A DNA stretch of 64,000 bases from Talinum fruticosum (Eukaryota; Streptophyta; Magnoliopsida; Caryophyllales; Talinaceae): NCBI GenBank assembly GCA_021018815.1, contig JAITYX010000033.1, forward strand, positions 4,148,001 to 4,212,000, written 5' to 3'. The notes below the pieces were generated by a model. It was given only the letters and a program-made list of their open reading frames with translations. It was not told where the DNA came from and searched no databases. Of the stretch, positions 32,049 to 44,400 are shown in pieces; position 1 is the stretch's first letter, and the number at the start of each line of letters is the position of its first letter. A program made the translations under genes and the position numbers.

Positions 32049-35046
32049 TGTAACACCCCAAAACCCACCCTAGGAGTATTACATCGCCGAGTTCTTCACA
32101 AGGAACACCCAAGGCTCATTCAGGTGTCGGTTTGGCTTTCTAATTCCAACTTACGGTAATCGAGGTAATTTTCCAAAAGAGTGAAAATTTTCTAAAAGTT
32201 TCGGCAGAGTTCCGTTTGTAATGTGGACTATCCCCTAGGCTTAAAGCCTTAAAACCCTACATAAAAATCATAATATAACTCAACGAGCCACACGCTCGAG
32301 TATAGAACTCAACGGCCATACTCCGGAGTCCAACCAACCATGCATTAAAACTTTAAACAATCTAAATAGTTCACTATACATCCGGTACAAACTATATTAA
32401 CTAAATTACAAACTATAATACTTAGCAATATAAGAAATGCACGTTAGAAACTTGAGTCACTTCAGCAAACAATGGTCGACAAACGGCATGCAGAGTCCGG
32501 AATATGCTAAGGTATGAGACACACCTTCCGATAGTGTACCTACAACACTAGGGAAGGAAAAGGGGAATTTGAGGGGGTGAGCAAACCACGAGCTCACCTG
32601 GAGAGTATTACACTCTTAAAACGGAAATTCTTTACTCATACTAATCATAATAATGAAATCAACGAAAGCATAATAACATAATACAAATCTATATACTTTT
32701 CAATGAAATCCCTTGAAATCATTTGCAACGTAAATATCATAACTCTTTAATCATTTAAAAGCATGATTTCACACTCATTAACAATTCTTTTAGAACTGAA
32801 TCAACTTTCTCTAGGCTTTCATGGACTCGAACTAGCAATTCATGATTTCTCATAATTTCTCTTAGTTTCTGCGGGCGCGGCCCGGAATAAAAGGCTCCTT
32901 GGACCTATCTTCTAGGAAGTCTCCGGTTGGGCATCCCGATCTCCAGGACCTCTGTTGGAACCCTTCCCTCGAAGTTTCTAGCCAGGCATCCTCACGAATT
33001 GGTTTAATACCAAGGAAGGCATGACAGCACGTGTCACCCTTATAAATTCACTTTCTTAAATTTGATTAACTTTCTCAAATAAGTTTTCCTTCTTTAAAAC
33101 ATATTCACTTTCTAAAAGCGTTTCTCAAGAATCATACTCAAATAGCGTTTTGCACAAACATTTGAACTCTTTTCAAAACTAACCCTTGAGCTCTATCATA
33201 GCATCAAGTCACTTCATGAGTCAATCATCTCTATACTGGGACTTAGTATCCCAAGCTAATATTTTAACTCAAGGGTTCTCCCAAGTGGTTAGCATCTACT
33301 CGTATTCATCCATATTCTATTCAAGCATGAGTCTCCTATTCTCATATAAGTAATTCTCATCGTACTCTGTCTCCAATGCCACAAATTGATGTACATGGAT
33401 GTATATTCCCTTCATATTCTAATTTCCCATTTCTCCTCTATATTCCAAAGTCCATTCCCCTTAACTCAATTCACTTTCAAGCCTATCGAGTTTAGGAACT
33501 AAAACTTTTCCGAGCCACAATAATGACAAGTAATCACCATTTAACTCCACCGCCCGCTTTTCACAGATCGCCATCTTTACCTCAAAATCCCATTTTATGT
33601 CTCTACCTTATTAATCAACTCTTGCTCGCCCATACTCAATTATATAACTCTTAATCACCTTTCATCACTCAAATTCCGCTAGCTTTGCTTACCTTCAAGC
33701 TTAGTTCAACCTCGAGGATTTAAATATATTTTGAACTCAATTAACCTAAGAATCACCTACTTCTCACCCCCATGCCTCAATTGTGCATCAATTAGTATGA
33801 ACTCATACTCTCCTTTTACTTCAACTTGTTATTTCCAATATTAGAAATTATCTCCCAACATCATATATTCAAGTAATCTCTAATTAATTCGCACCCAGAT
33901 TGTAACTTCTTTGACTTCAATTACTAATTGAAACTTCGATATTATTCCTTGGACCTATGCAATCTAACTTCCTCATAATCTCCGATTTCCTAATTCAACC
34001 TTAACCCTTAATTAGATTTTCTCAAGTTCTAATTTAGTCTGTAACTACTTCCTACAGACAAAATCATTCACGTATTCCCAACGAAACATTTAATATTCAC
34101 AATAAAGCAAACATTCGATATTCACAATAAATCCATTTGGATTTTGAAATTACTAATAGTTTAGAGTATAAGACTACCCACCTCGAATTCTAGGGTTTGC
34201 GAAGTTGATTGAATGGAGTCGGGTTGGGTTCCCTGCCTTCCCTTTTATCTCGTTCTATCTCTATCTATCTCTGTCTTGCTCTCGCTGCTCCCATTCTCCT
34301 TAGTCTCGGTTTCCCTTTTCCCAATTCTTGCTCGGCCTCTCGCTCCCTTCGCTTCCTGCTCGCCGATTCTCGCTCGCCGTCGCCCTCTCTCGTCGGTAGT
34401 CGCTGCTGAAATTTCTCTTCCTCGCTCGGTCAATTGCTCTCGCTTTCTCTGCTTCCCGTGACCCTCGTTCGCTCACCGGCTCTTTCCCGTCCGCCTTTCA
34501 CTTTCCGCTCGCCGGTCGCCGCTGTTTAGGCATGCCATTGCCCTCCTCTTCCTCTCTTTTTAGCCATCATAGTCGCTCCCTCTCTCTGTGTGTTCTCCCT
34601 CTTGCTCGCCCTCCCTTTCCCTGCTTCTCCTTCGGTCTCTCTTTCTCTTACCTGCTCTCTCTTCCTCCTCTATCTCCCGATCCCCTCTTTTCTCCCTCTC
34701 GCTCGTGGATGCTCGGGGACAAGCCACCATAATGGCCACTTCACACTAATTCCCCAATGTCGGTTGCCAAGTGCCCCCTTTTTTTTCCTTTTCTTTTGTC
34801 AAGCATTATAATAATTAAACCCCTATATGTAGTTTTTGTTTAGCTAGTATGGGCGGAAAATAAAAAGGAAGGAATTAATATATTTTACTAACTATGTTTA
34901 TGCGAACCGATAATAATTTGCTCAAATAAAATAACGAATATATACCCGCGTATGTATTTTAGTTATTTGACCTACTCTATTTAATTAAAACTAAATAATT
35001 AACTTTGGCTCATTTAACTACCTAACCCAAAATTATGGGTCTTACA
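32049..35046 (-). mobile_element. Tekay-type solo LTR, 3.0 kb
   Basis: On the plus strand it starts TGTAACACCCC and ends GGTCTTACA, so with respect to the element it reads on the minus strand. It is flanked by perfect 5-bp TGACT duplications and has no interior, the classical product of LTR-LTR recombination. The CT-rich block at 34200-34730 is the family's purine-rich LTR segment read from the other strand; open frames across it are not genes. It is similar to the LTRs at 50520-53326 and 59172-61426. Confidence 0.92.
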
Positions 35047-35051
35047 TGACT

Positions 35052-35294
35052 GATGTCGGGCTTGGTTCCCTTTATCTTACTCTTAGTCATATGTGTGTCC
35101 GTATGGAACGTGGTATTACTCGGGTCATTAGTGAACAGTTTTAGGATACCACGAACATTTCCATCTCCCATTTGGGTAGATTCCCATTACTCCGCTAGAT
35201 TTTTCAGTTCTCACTATTCTATAATTCTCGGGGAACCTCTAGCATATGATTGGGAGTTGTATAAAAATCGAAACTATTTATATTAGCGTTTTAC
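35052..35294 (+). pseudogene. Plant mobile domain (PMD) pseudogene, copy 2 (truncated)
   Basis: Continues unit 2 after the solo LTR and matches 30347-30555, apart from an extra insertion-like stretch near 35067-35100. It encodes the same PMD core (GSLVNSF, TTNISISHLG-type frames and PLAYD), then stops where a Tekay LTR begins. Only the N-terminal part of the domain remains. Confidence 0.6.
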
Positions 35295-38040
35295 TATAAC
35301 ACCCCAAAACCCACCCTAGGAGTATTAAACTGCTAGAGTTCCTCAAAGGAACTCCCAATGCTCACTCAGGTGTCGACTTAGTTGTCTTAATCCAACTGAA
35401 GGGTAAGGAATGAAATTCTCCACAAGGGTTAGGAGTTTTCTAAAAATTTTGGCGGAGTTCCGTTTGAAATACGGCCCAACTCATAGGCTAAAAAGCCTTA
35501 AAACCAAGCACGAAAATCACAATAAAGCTCAACGAGCCACATGCTCGGAGTATACGACTTAACGGCCACACGTCGGAGTATATTCACAACCATAAAACCT
35601 AGATTCCATATTGAGTTACAATTCAAGATACAAACTAAGCTAAAGACTAAATTACAATCTCTCAAGAGTCAAAATTGCAAGTGAAAGGAAATCTCCGGCT
35701 TGTCGAGCTACTAGTTCGGGTCTCCATACACACATCTAACTTACTATACATTATTGTCTATTACATAAGTAACCGAATATGTGTAGAATGCTCAACAGGA
35801 AAATACATGAACCGACTTCAACTCTCGATCACCATCAAAGTCAAGCATTCCAGCCAGCCGTATCAAGGAGTGCCTACAACTGGGAGGGGAAAAGGGGAAA
35901 TTTGTGGGGGTGAGTAATAAACCACGGGCTCACCGAGTCTTATACCCTTAAAATAGAAATTCTTTACGCATATTACTCATAGTAATGAAATCGATGAAAA
36001 CGTAATAACATAGTACAAATCTAGATACTTTCAATGAAATCTTTTGAAATCACTTGTCACATATGAATCACAACACTTTAATCATTTGAAATGCGGTTTC
36101 ATATTCATCACAATTCTTTTTCAATCCGAATCAACTTTCTAGGCCTTTAGAGGATTCGAACTAGCACTTCTTCATTTCTAGGGAGTGACCCCGAACAAAA
36201 GGCTCCTGGGACCTATCTTCTAGGAAGTCTCGGATCGGGCATCCTGCCACCACAGGACCCCTATTAGAACCCTTCCCTTGAAGTTTCTAGTCGGGCGTCC
36301 CCGGTTCGAACCCTTCGGTATGCTAAACGATCCATAGCTAGTCAATTCAAAACAATTTGCACATAATCATTCATCACATTCACTTCAATAGCTTTCTCAA
36401 ATTGATGTAACATCAAGGAAGGCATGACACCACGTGTCACATTTATAAATTCACTTTTTCAAATCCTATTCACTTTCTCAAATAAGCTTCGCTTCTTTAA
36501 AACATATTCACGTTTGAAAGGCGGTTCTCAAGAAATTGAATTCAAGAATAATTCTTGTAAAATACATAACTTCTTTCTAAACTACTTTTGAACATCGTTT
36601 AACACAATCACTTGCACGAGATAACCACAATTCAATCGCGAGATAGTCATTCTCGGCTTTTTTCCAACTATCGCTTTCTCAATTCACTCATTTAGAAAGC
36701 TTAATTCCTTCTCCGAGCCACAATAACCACAAGTAGATATCACCTAATTCAATGTTTCGACTTTTCACAATTCATTGTCTTTACCTTAATTCCTCATTTT
36801 ATGTCTCTACTTTATACTCGACTTCTTTTGCCCATATTCGACCGCACAACTCTCAATCTCACTTCGTCACTTAAATCCCTCTTGCTATGCTCATCTTCAA
36901 CTTGGATTTAATCTCAAGGACTTAGATATATTCTAAACTCAACTTACAATTCCCAGCTCGCCATTCCTCTACCTCAATTGTGTGTTAATCAAGATGAAGT
37001 CACGCCCCTTCTTTATACTCAAATTGTTGTTTTCCTAACACGCCTTGTTACTTCCCAATGCAAGGACATAGGGCATCTCTACGGTTTAAGCTGAAGCATC
37101 AATTCATAGTTTATACCCAATTCACCACTTTTTCATCCTTAAATGCTATTTAAGGTCTTCACAATACTCTTTGTACCTACGCAACCTAACTCCTTCTAAA
37201 CTTTCAGCCTCTTAACTCAGCCCTAACCAACTACTAAGCTCCTTCGGGTTTCGATTCGGACTTAACAGTTCAATTCGACTTTATTATAATCTGGTTCAGT
37301 CCTAACCACTTCCTAATTTCATTCTACACCATAAACATGTAATATTTACAACAAAACTCATTTGGCTTTCGAAATTAATATAAGTTTATAGCATAAGAGT
37401 ACCCACCTCGATTCGGGGATTCATGGTTTGCTTGAGGTTCGGTTTCCCCGAGTCGGTTCCTCCTTTCCTTTATCTTCCCTCGCTGCCAGCCCCGGTTGCG
37501 CCGTCTTCCTCCGTGCTCGACGCCATCGCTAGCCACGGTTCCCGCGCTCACTGGCTGCCTCCCTCCGCCCTCGTGTTTGCTTCCCCTTTCCTGGTCTAGA
37601 TTTCGCCCTCCTTCGAGGCCTGCCGTTTCCCCTCGCTCGCCATTCAGCACGCCGGTCTTCGGCCTCTTTTCCTTGCCCTCACACTTGCTCGCTCTCTCAC
37701 TCCCGCTCTGTCTCCCTCGCTTGAACTCTCTCTCTCGTTTCCTGCATCTTTTCGGTCCCCTCTTCTTTCCTTTTTGGTGGTTTCTATCGAGTGCTGCCAA
37801 CACCTACTTCCCAATACTAATCCTTTCCCTTTCTTTTTTTGAGGGGTAGAATAGGGATAATTAAACATCTATCCGCCTCGGGTATCTATTTTGTTTAGTA
37901 GCAACGAAACAAGCAATTACCTTTATGAATTAAGCTATAAAAACACATAAGCACACAATAATCACATAAAATAAATTACATCTAAATACTTAGCTTAATT
38001 TAACTATAAAATTAATCTACTCAAAATTCCGGGTTTCACA
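35295..38040 (-). repeat. 3' LTR of the coding Tekay element
   Basis: Plus-strand ends are TATAACACCCC (TG decayed) and GGGTTTCACA. About 2746 bases. The CT-rich block lies at 37440-37850. It is clearly related to, but more diverged from, the LTRs at 32049, 50520 and 59172 than those are from each other. Confidence 0.85.
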
Positions 38041-38055
38041 TTTCTCCCCTCCTTC
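38041..38055 (-). other. Polypurine tract of the coding Tekay element
   Basis: On the minus strand GAAGGAGGGGAGAAA lies directly before the LTR start TGTGAAACCC. The equivalent positions in the non-coding family members (2167-2180 and 53327-53340) are also purine-rich. Confidence 0.85.
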
Positions 38056-38076
38056 AAAAAATTTCATCCTCGAAAT

Positions 38077-39560
38077 TTAGATACCTGATGTAAACAGAGT
38101 GGGGTATTTCTCCCGTATCTCATGTTCGGCTCCCATGTCGCTTCGACTAACTTATGTTGTTTCCGAGTACTTTGACATACGGAATGGTTTTAGTCCTAAA
38201 CTTCCGCTCTTGTCTTTGTAGGATGCAGATCTGTTTTTCCTCAAAGGTAAAGTTCTCCTTAACCTTCAAGGGCTCATGTGTGATGATGACGTGCTCCGGA
38301 TCCGAGCACATATTAGTGAAGGTTAGATACATGGAAGACTTCATGAATACCTTGAAGAGCGGGTGGTAAAGCCAATCTATAAGCCGTAGAACCAATCCTT
38401 TGCAAGATTTGGAAGGGTTCCACAAATCTAGGGCTAAGTTTACCTTTATGCCCAAATCTTAAGTTCCTTTTTGTGGAGAGACTTTTAAAAACACGTGATC
38501 GCCAACTTGGAACTATAAGGGTCTCCGCTTTAGATCCGCATAACGTTTTTGTCTGTCTCGGGCCGCCCACAACCTTTTTCGTATTATCTTGACTCGCCTC
38601 TGTGGATTGATCTATTATTTCAACCTTAGAGGGTATTCTTTCTCCCACCTCATTCCAACACACGGGGTTTCTACACCGACGACCATACAATGCTTCATAT
38701 GGAGCGATACCTAGACTTGCATGGTAGCTGTTATTATAGGCAAATTAAATTAATGGCAGGTTGTTATCCCAGTTACCTATAAAATCCATGGCACATGCTC
38801 TCAACATATCTTCCGAGTCCGAATTGTACGTTGTTTACGCCCATCGGACTCCGGGTGGAAAGTCTGTGCTTATGTGGAGACTTGTACCCATCGCCTCTTG
38901 AAACCCATGCCAAAACCTGGTGATGAACTTACTGTCCCGATCTGATATGATGCTTGAGAGGAACACCATAAAGCCTGACTATCTCCGCTATACAGAGGTC
39001 GGTTAGTTGCTTGAGAAGTGAAAGTTATCTTAATTGCAAGGAAATGGGTTGACTTTGTCAATCTATCAATTACCACCCATATGCAATCATGTTGCTTCGA
39101 GTCTTGGGTAATCCTGTGATAAAATCCATGCTGATATCCTCCCACTTCCATTCAGGAATTGGTAAAGGTTGTAGTAACCCTCCTGGTCTCTAGTGTTCGG
39201 TTTTCACTTGCTAGCATGTGAGACAATGATATACAAACTCTGCTACGTCCCTTTTCATTCCTATCCACAAGAAATGACTTTTTAGGTCATGGTACATTTT
39301 CGTACTTCTATGATGCATTGTGAATGCCGAGTTGTGAGCTTCTTTCATTAGTTCTCTTTTTAGCTCACCGACATTGGGCACACATAGCTTTCTTTTATAC
39401 TAAAGCGTCTCGTTCTCAATGATAAATTCCTTAATCCAATCCTCCTCTACACCCTTCTTGATTTTCATCAATTCGAATCCGAACTTTGAGGTTGTTGGAT
39501 CTTGTCTACCAAGGTAAACTTCATTTGTATAGCTGCTAAATAACCTTGGTCATTTGGTTG
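38077..39560 (-). pseudogene. Tekay integrase with C-terminal chromodomain (broken)
   Basis: Reading the minus strand, an integrase zinc-binding region HHRSTKMYHDLKSHFLW with CLTC lies at about 39215-39315. The core begins near 39150 (MDFITG-type, then [17 protein letters not shown]). Later come GRRCRNPVCWNEVGE (about 38640-38690), a GHKGKLSPRFVEPFQIL and STAYRLALPP block (about 38345-38465), VFHVSNL, and a chromodomain-like end: ENFTFEEKQICILQRQE, KTIPYVKVLG, and, after a frameshift, HEIREKYPTLFTSGI with a stop at 38077-38079. The chromodomain is thought to steer insertion into heterochromatin. Frameshifts split the core. Confidence 0.82.
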
Positions 39561-41051
39561 ATTACCTCAACCTCAAATTTTTCTAACTCCCTTATGAGTT
39601 GGTCTTTACTTGGTGAGCAAACAAGCTACCGACCCTGTTTTCCTGCTAAGGGCATCCGCCACCGCATTTGCTTTACCTGGATGATATTTGATTTCCATAT
39701 CATAATCCTTTAGAAGTTCTAGCCATCTCCGCTGCCTCATGTTTAATTCCTTTTGCGTAAAGATGTACTTGAGACTTTTGTGATCTATATAAATCTCACA
39801 CCTTACACCATATAGATAGTGTCTCCAAATTTTTAGCAAGAAGATTACTGCGGCTAACTCCAAGTCACGAGTTGGGTAATTTCCTTCATATGTCTTTAGC
39901 TTTCATGATGCATAAGCAATCACTTTACCATTCTACATCAATACGTATCCAAGTCTTTTCGGAAGCATCACTTGTATACAAAGAATCCTTCTATTCCCTT
40001 GGGAATTGTTAAAACTGGGGCCGACACTAGCCGTCTCTTTAGCTCTCGGAAGCTATCCTCACACTTTTTAGTCCATTCAAACTTGTTGCCTTTGCGTGTT
40101 AACGAAGTGAGAGGAAGAGAAATTCTAGAAAAGTTTTCCACGAACTTGTGATAGTAGCCCGCCATACCTAGGAAGCTTCTCACTTCAAATATGCTCGTGG
40201 GCCTTGGCCAATCCATTATGGCTTCTATTTTAGCCGGGTCCATGGATATGCCTTCTCCGGACACTACATGCCCCGAAAAGTGGACTTTTTATAACCAAAA
40301 CTCGCATTTCTTGAGTTTGGCATATAACCGATGCCTTTGCAAGGTCTAGAGTACTATTCTCGGATGTTCTTCATGTTCCTTTCTATTTTTGGAGTATATG
40401 AGGATATCATCAATAAAGACCACTACGAACTTATCAAGGAAAGGGTGGAACACTCTGTTCATCAAGTCCATGAAAAAGGCAGGAGCATTGGTAAGCCCAA
40501 ATCGGAGAATTAGGAACTCATAATGACCATACCGTGTCTTGAAAGCACTCTTAGGAATATCTTCTTTCTTGATTCTCAACTGGTGGTAGCTCGACCTTAA
40601 GTCGATCTTTGAGAACACATATGAGCCTCCAAGCTAATAAAAGAGGTCATCTATTCTTGGAAGCGGATACTTATTCTTAATGGTCACTTTGTTCAATTCT
40701 TTGTAATCGATACACAACCTTAGGCTACCATCTTTCTTTTTTACAAAGAGTACTAGTGCTCCCTAAGGCGAAACACTCGGGCCGAATTAGCCCCTTATCT
40801 AGTAACTCTTGTAATTGGACCTTTAACTCAGCTAACTCCACTGGTGCCATTGTATACGGTGTCTTAGATATGGGTATAGTGCCCGACACTAAGTCTATGG
40901 TGAACTCAACTTCTCGATCTGGAGGTACCCCTGGCACCTCTTTGAACATTTCTCCAAATGCTATTATTATGCGTATACTTTCAACATGGATATCTCCCGA
41001 TTCGGCTAGTTCCACAGACACACAAGTACCCTTGACATCCCCTTTTAGCAT
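39561..41051 (-). pseudogene. Tekay reverse transcriptase and RNase H (near-complete, broken)
   Basis: On the minus strand, pre-[21 protein letters not shown] lies near 40925, then an altered KNLNDLIRP-like block. The RT palm [15 protein letters not shown] starts near 40615 and the catalytic motif [12 protein letters not shown] lies near 40390-40425 with both aspartates kept. The connection and RNase H follow: [18 protein letters not shown] (about 40140-40190), an [11 protein letters not shown] block, [18 protein letters not shown] (about 39810-39860), [17 protein letters not shown] and [20 protein letters not shown] (about 39650-39710). A few stops break the frame. Confidence 0.87.
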
Positions 41052-41060
41052 TTTGCACGC

Positions 41061-41486
41061 TCATACTGCGGAAACGAAAGGAGTCGTCTCCTCAAGGCTA
41101 TTCCCTCTAAACTCCAATCTTTCTCCTTCGGGAGTTATCATGGATACTAGCATCTTATCGCAATCTATGACTGCCTTATGCTTTGATAACCAATCCATCC
41201 CAAGGATAATATCTAAATCTCGTATGTCTAATTCCATCGGATCTACGGAAAGGATTACGCCATCCGTATTTAATGGGCAATCCCTATATATCACTTCGGT
41301 TTGAGCTACCGACCCTACTGGGGTTAATATGCGATGTTTAACATTTACCATTGCAGGTTTACACAATAACTTTTTAGTAAATTCAGATTTCACAAATGAA
41401 TAGGTTGCTCCTGAATCAAATAAAACATAGGCATATACGTTGTTGAGGAGTATCGTACCTGCCACTACGTCGCTGAGGTTCTCCAT
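41061..41486 (-). pseudogene. Tekay aspartic protease
   Basis: An open stretch of 141 codons on the minus strand carries the retroviral-type aspartic protease: VLFDSGATYSFV (active site Asp-Ser-Gly-Ala, about 41388-41423), then DLDIILGMDWLSKHKAVIDC (about 41170-41235), the flap-distal ILGMDWL hallmark of gypsy proteases. It belongs to the same polyprotein as the neighbouring RT. The active-site residues are intact, but the surrounding polyprotein is not. Confidence 0.85.
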
Positions 41487-41677
41487 TTCCTCGTCGGCGC
41501 TACCAATGTTGTTAGGGATACCCGCATCGTTGTTAAGTCCTCCAATCCTTCTTCTTCGATAAGGATGTAGACTCTCCCACCTACCTAGGGTTTCTTCCCC
41601 TCCTTCCTGTTCCTGGCTGAGGGTTAACCTTGTTGTGAGGAGAATTGAGGTTTATATTGTTGCCTTTGCTCGATACC

Positions 41678-42511
41678 CTAATTAGTTCCGGTTTCTTCGG
41701 GACAATGCGCTATGAAGTGTCCATATCTTCCGCACCCAAAGCATGGCCCCTTTTCTCCTGTACATGCTCCTCGGTGACGGTGACCACACTTTTTACGAGT
41801 TGGAGATCTTCCCCTTGAAGGGCTGTCGACCTTGGGAGGAATTGCCTCGTGTATCGAATCTTTTGCAGCTTGGCCGGATTGAGAGCCGGTATCACCATAC
41901 CCGGACCTCCTTTTGATTTGGAGTTGGGCTGTCTTTAGTGCCTGCACTTTCATTTAACACCCTTTCGATTTTGAAAGCCCTCCGGTACATTTCCTGGAAA
42001 TTTGTGAAGACATGGCCAACCACTTTATTCTTCGACTTGGGCCTTAACCCATGTTCAAACCTATCCATCCGCATCTCCTCGGTTGCCACACGGGATAGTG
42101 CGAATCGACTTAACTCGTTGAACTTGGCGGCATATTCCACCATGCTCATTTTCTCTTCTTGCTTGAGTTGGAGGAATTCTTGCTCCTTGGCCCATTTCAC
42201 AACTTTAGGATAATATTTTTCCCATAGTAATTCCTTAAGTTCGGCCAGGTTCATGCAAATTCTCCCTCGCGGGGCTTAACTGTTTGCCACTAAAATCGGG
42301 CTTTGCGTTCAAACCGGTGGGTGGCTAACTGTACCTTAAACCGCTTTGGGCACTCCATTACCTCAAAGAGATCCTCCATATTTAATAACCATTCCTCATA
42401 CACTAAAGGGTTTGTCCCTCCAAGTAAATTTAGGGGTTTCAATTTCTGAACTGGCGGACCATTTCCATTGCTTGTAGGCCCCGGAGGTGGAGGTGGAGAG
42501 GGTTTTAATTT
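41678..42511 (-). pseudogene. Tekay gag (N-terminus missing)
   Basis: On the minus strand, gag begins within LLGGTNPLVYEEWLLNMEDLF (about 42360-42425), RFKVQLATHRFERKARFWW, then NLAELKELLWEKYYPKVV (from 42251) and FNELSRFALSRVATEEMRMD. It ends with a perfect CCHC zinc knuckle CFGCGRYGHFIAHC (about 41700-41741). This is the Retrotrans_gag domain of chromoviruses. The N-terminal Pro/Gly-rich part is cut by the CACTA junction, and at least two frameshifts occur. Confidence 0.82.
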
Positions 42512-42611
42512 CTTTAACCTATCAACATCTCATACTTATACAATAGTCCAATATAAAATAAGTCTAATATCCATAGCAATAGTAAAAACATAAGAAAATA
42601 AGACCATATCT

Positions 42612-42671
42612 TCAAGCATTGCCGCTACAACCATTATCCTCATTGTCGTCATCATGATTATCATCATCATC

Positions 42672-42702
<31 letters not shown>

Positions 42703-44400
42703 CCATTATCATCATCACCACCACCACCACCACCACCATTATCAACATCAACATTTGGGTTATTTAGAATTGGAACATTCATATGTTGCAACAAAGTTTT
42801 TACAAGTTGAGTAGTCTCACCAAGTTGTTTGGTTACTTGATCTAATTGTTTCTCAACACAGTTCAACCTTTTCTTCAACTTTTTGTTTGATTTTTCTCTT
42901 CTTCAAGCTGCACAATAGTAGATGAAGCGCTAATAGTGGTAATTAACAAACTAGTGGATGATGCACATGAACCTTCGATTTCAAATCTATGAATTTTACC
43001 TTAATTAGTGAGACCAGCAATTTCCTTCCAAATTTTCATCTGACTTTCAGTTGACAATTGAAGATCCGGTGTTTCTTGGGAACCTTTACCTTAAGAGCAT
43101 TGTGTTCATTGTATCTCTGCAAGCTTCTTCTCATACTTCTCCTAAATTAAAGAAAATGTAATATTTTTGTCATATAAATAAAAGAAAACAATAGAAATTA
43201 TGAGTAACATATGATTAAGAAAATGAAATATTCACATAAGTCTCTTTCGCTTTTTCATCTATAAAAGTCTGGTCTTTCCTTGTGTGGGTATGTTTAAAAT
43301 GTTCAGCAATAGTTGGCTCTCTTTGAAGTTCTTAAGCCTATATACAATAAAGAGTAGAATAATTGGGTTCATTTTTTCACAGACACTGAAGGAAAACGAA
43401 TTTATGAATACAAATGTTTTACCAATCACCTTTTATGCTCGGAATAAGGAATAGACCCACTACAATGCACGAGAGGAACCTACTCCTAAAGGTGATGCTC
43501 TATTTGTTTTGGCAACCTCACTTTTTAACTTGAATATATCAGATTCCCAATATTCACATAACCTATCATAAATATCCTTACTTAACCACGAGGGTTGTAT
43601 TCCACTTTTTCGTACCTCAAAAGTCATGCCCTTCAATCTTACCGCTCCACGAGGTTAAAAACTTTCCTAATATCATGGGCATGCTCAGCATCCCAACAAT
43701 ATTTTTTCTGAAAGTAAATACAAAAAAATTTATAAAAAAGTAAACATATAAATCATAATTAATATTCTTGTAAGTTTTGAATAGATATTTACCTTGAATT
43801 CATCAAACCACATATTCCTCACTTCAATTGGTACGTCTTTCCAAGTATGATAAGGTGCATCATACTTACTTTTTATGATGGTAGAGAGGGAATGAATGAC
43901 ATCCGTGTGGTTTGGACGGAATCTATTTAAAAAGTAAACCATACTTGTAAGCATTTTTTTTTCATTTTATAATGTTAAAGAAGAAGCTTGAATGACTATT
44001 TAATACTTACTCTTTCGCTACTGAAAATATTTTGCTCTTACTAGTCTAGCTTGTTGGGTCTCCTGAGTAGGTTAAGAAATCTCTTTAGAAGGTTGAGATA
44101 TAGGTTGAGAGATCCCTTGAGAAGGGTGAGAAGCTTCAGGCGTAGGCATGGGCGTAGTACCATAGGAAAGCTGGGTAGGTTGAATGTCATGTAGTTGACT
44201 ACGCAATTGGGAATGATCTTGAAAAGGTGAGGAATTTGTAGCCATTGAGGTAGGGGACATAATGGGTGAAGGAGAAGATGATGTAGGAGTCCCATGATAA
44301 GAAGTGGAAGTAAAACGAAACCTTTTCTTAGTGACACCCCTCAAATAGTAGAAGATCGATTTTTCTCCGACATCTTCGAGTGAGGAAAAAGAAAGAGAAA
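42612..44400 (-). pseudogene. CACTA second gene, Ptta/En/Spm (Transposase_24) type
   Basis: Exons are read on the minus strand. The first (about 44041-44400) is a Ser/Pro/Thr-rich segment. The next (43730-43954) includes DAPYHTWKDVPIEVRNMWFDEF. It continues with WLSKDIYDRLCEYWESD and KTNRAS near 43480-43600, then EPTIAEHFKHTHTRKDQTFIDEKAKETY (43233-43330). The last exon (42612-42900) has a coiled coil RLNCVEKQLDQVTKQLGETT and a Gly/Asp tail from a trinucleotide repeat (42651-42735). This is the plant transposase family PF03004 type, the second protein of many CACTA elements, probably DNA-binding. AT-rich introns separate the exons. Some may be broken. Confidence 0.7.
42651..42740. repeat. (ATC)n/(ACC)n microsatellite within the last CACTA exon
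   Basis: Trinucleotide repeats encode Asp and Gly runs on the minus strand. The related CACTA copy has an equivalent repeat at 62235-62293, where its internal deletion starts. Confidence 0.9.

Larger units (their letters stand above)
35295..42511 (-). mobile_element. Ty3/gypsy Tekay/Del chromovirus (coding, 5' end missing)
   Basis: Minus-strand order is gag (to 42511), protease, RT, RNase H, integrase, chromodomain, polypurine tract (38041-38055) and 3' LTR (35295-38040). Order RT-RNase H-integrase is gypsy-type. The chromodomain tail and LTR of 2.7 kb fit Tekay/Del. The gag N-terminus, leader, primer site and own 5' LTR are absent: at about 42511 the sequence switches to a CACTA element. 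Most domains remain readable over long frames, but several stops and frameshifts make it inactive. Confidence 0.88.

Noticed and set aside
40756..41304. A 182-codon plus-strand open frame
   Set aside because: It is the shadow of the Tekay protease and pre-RT region on the minus strand, where family motifs are clear.
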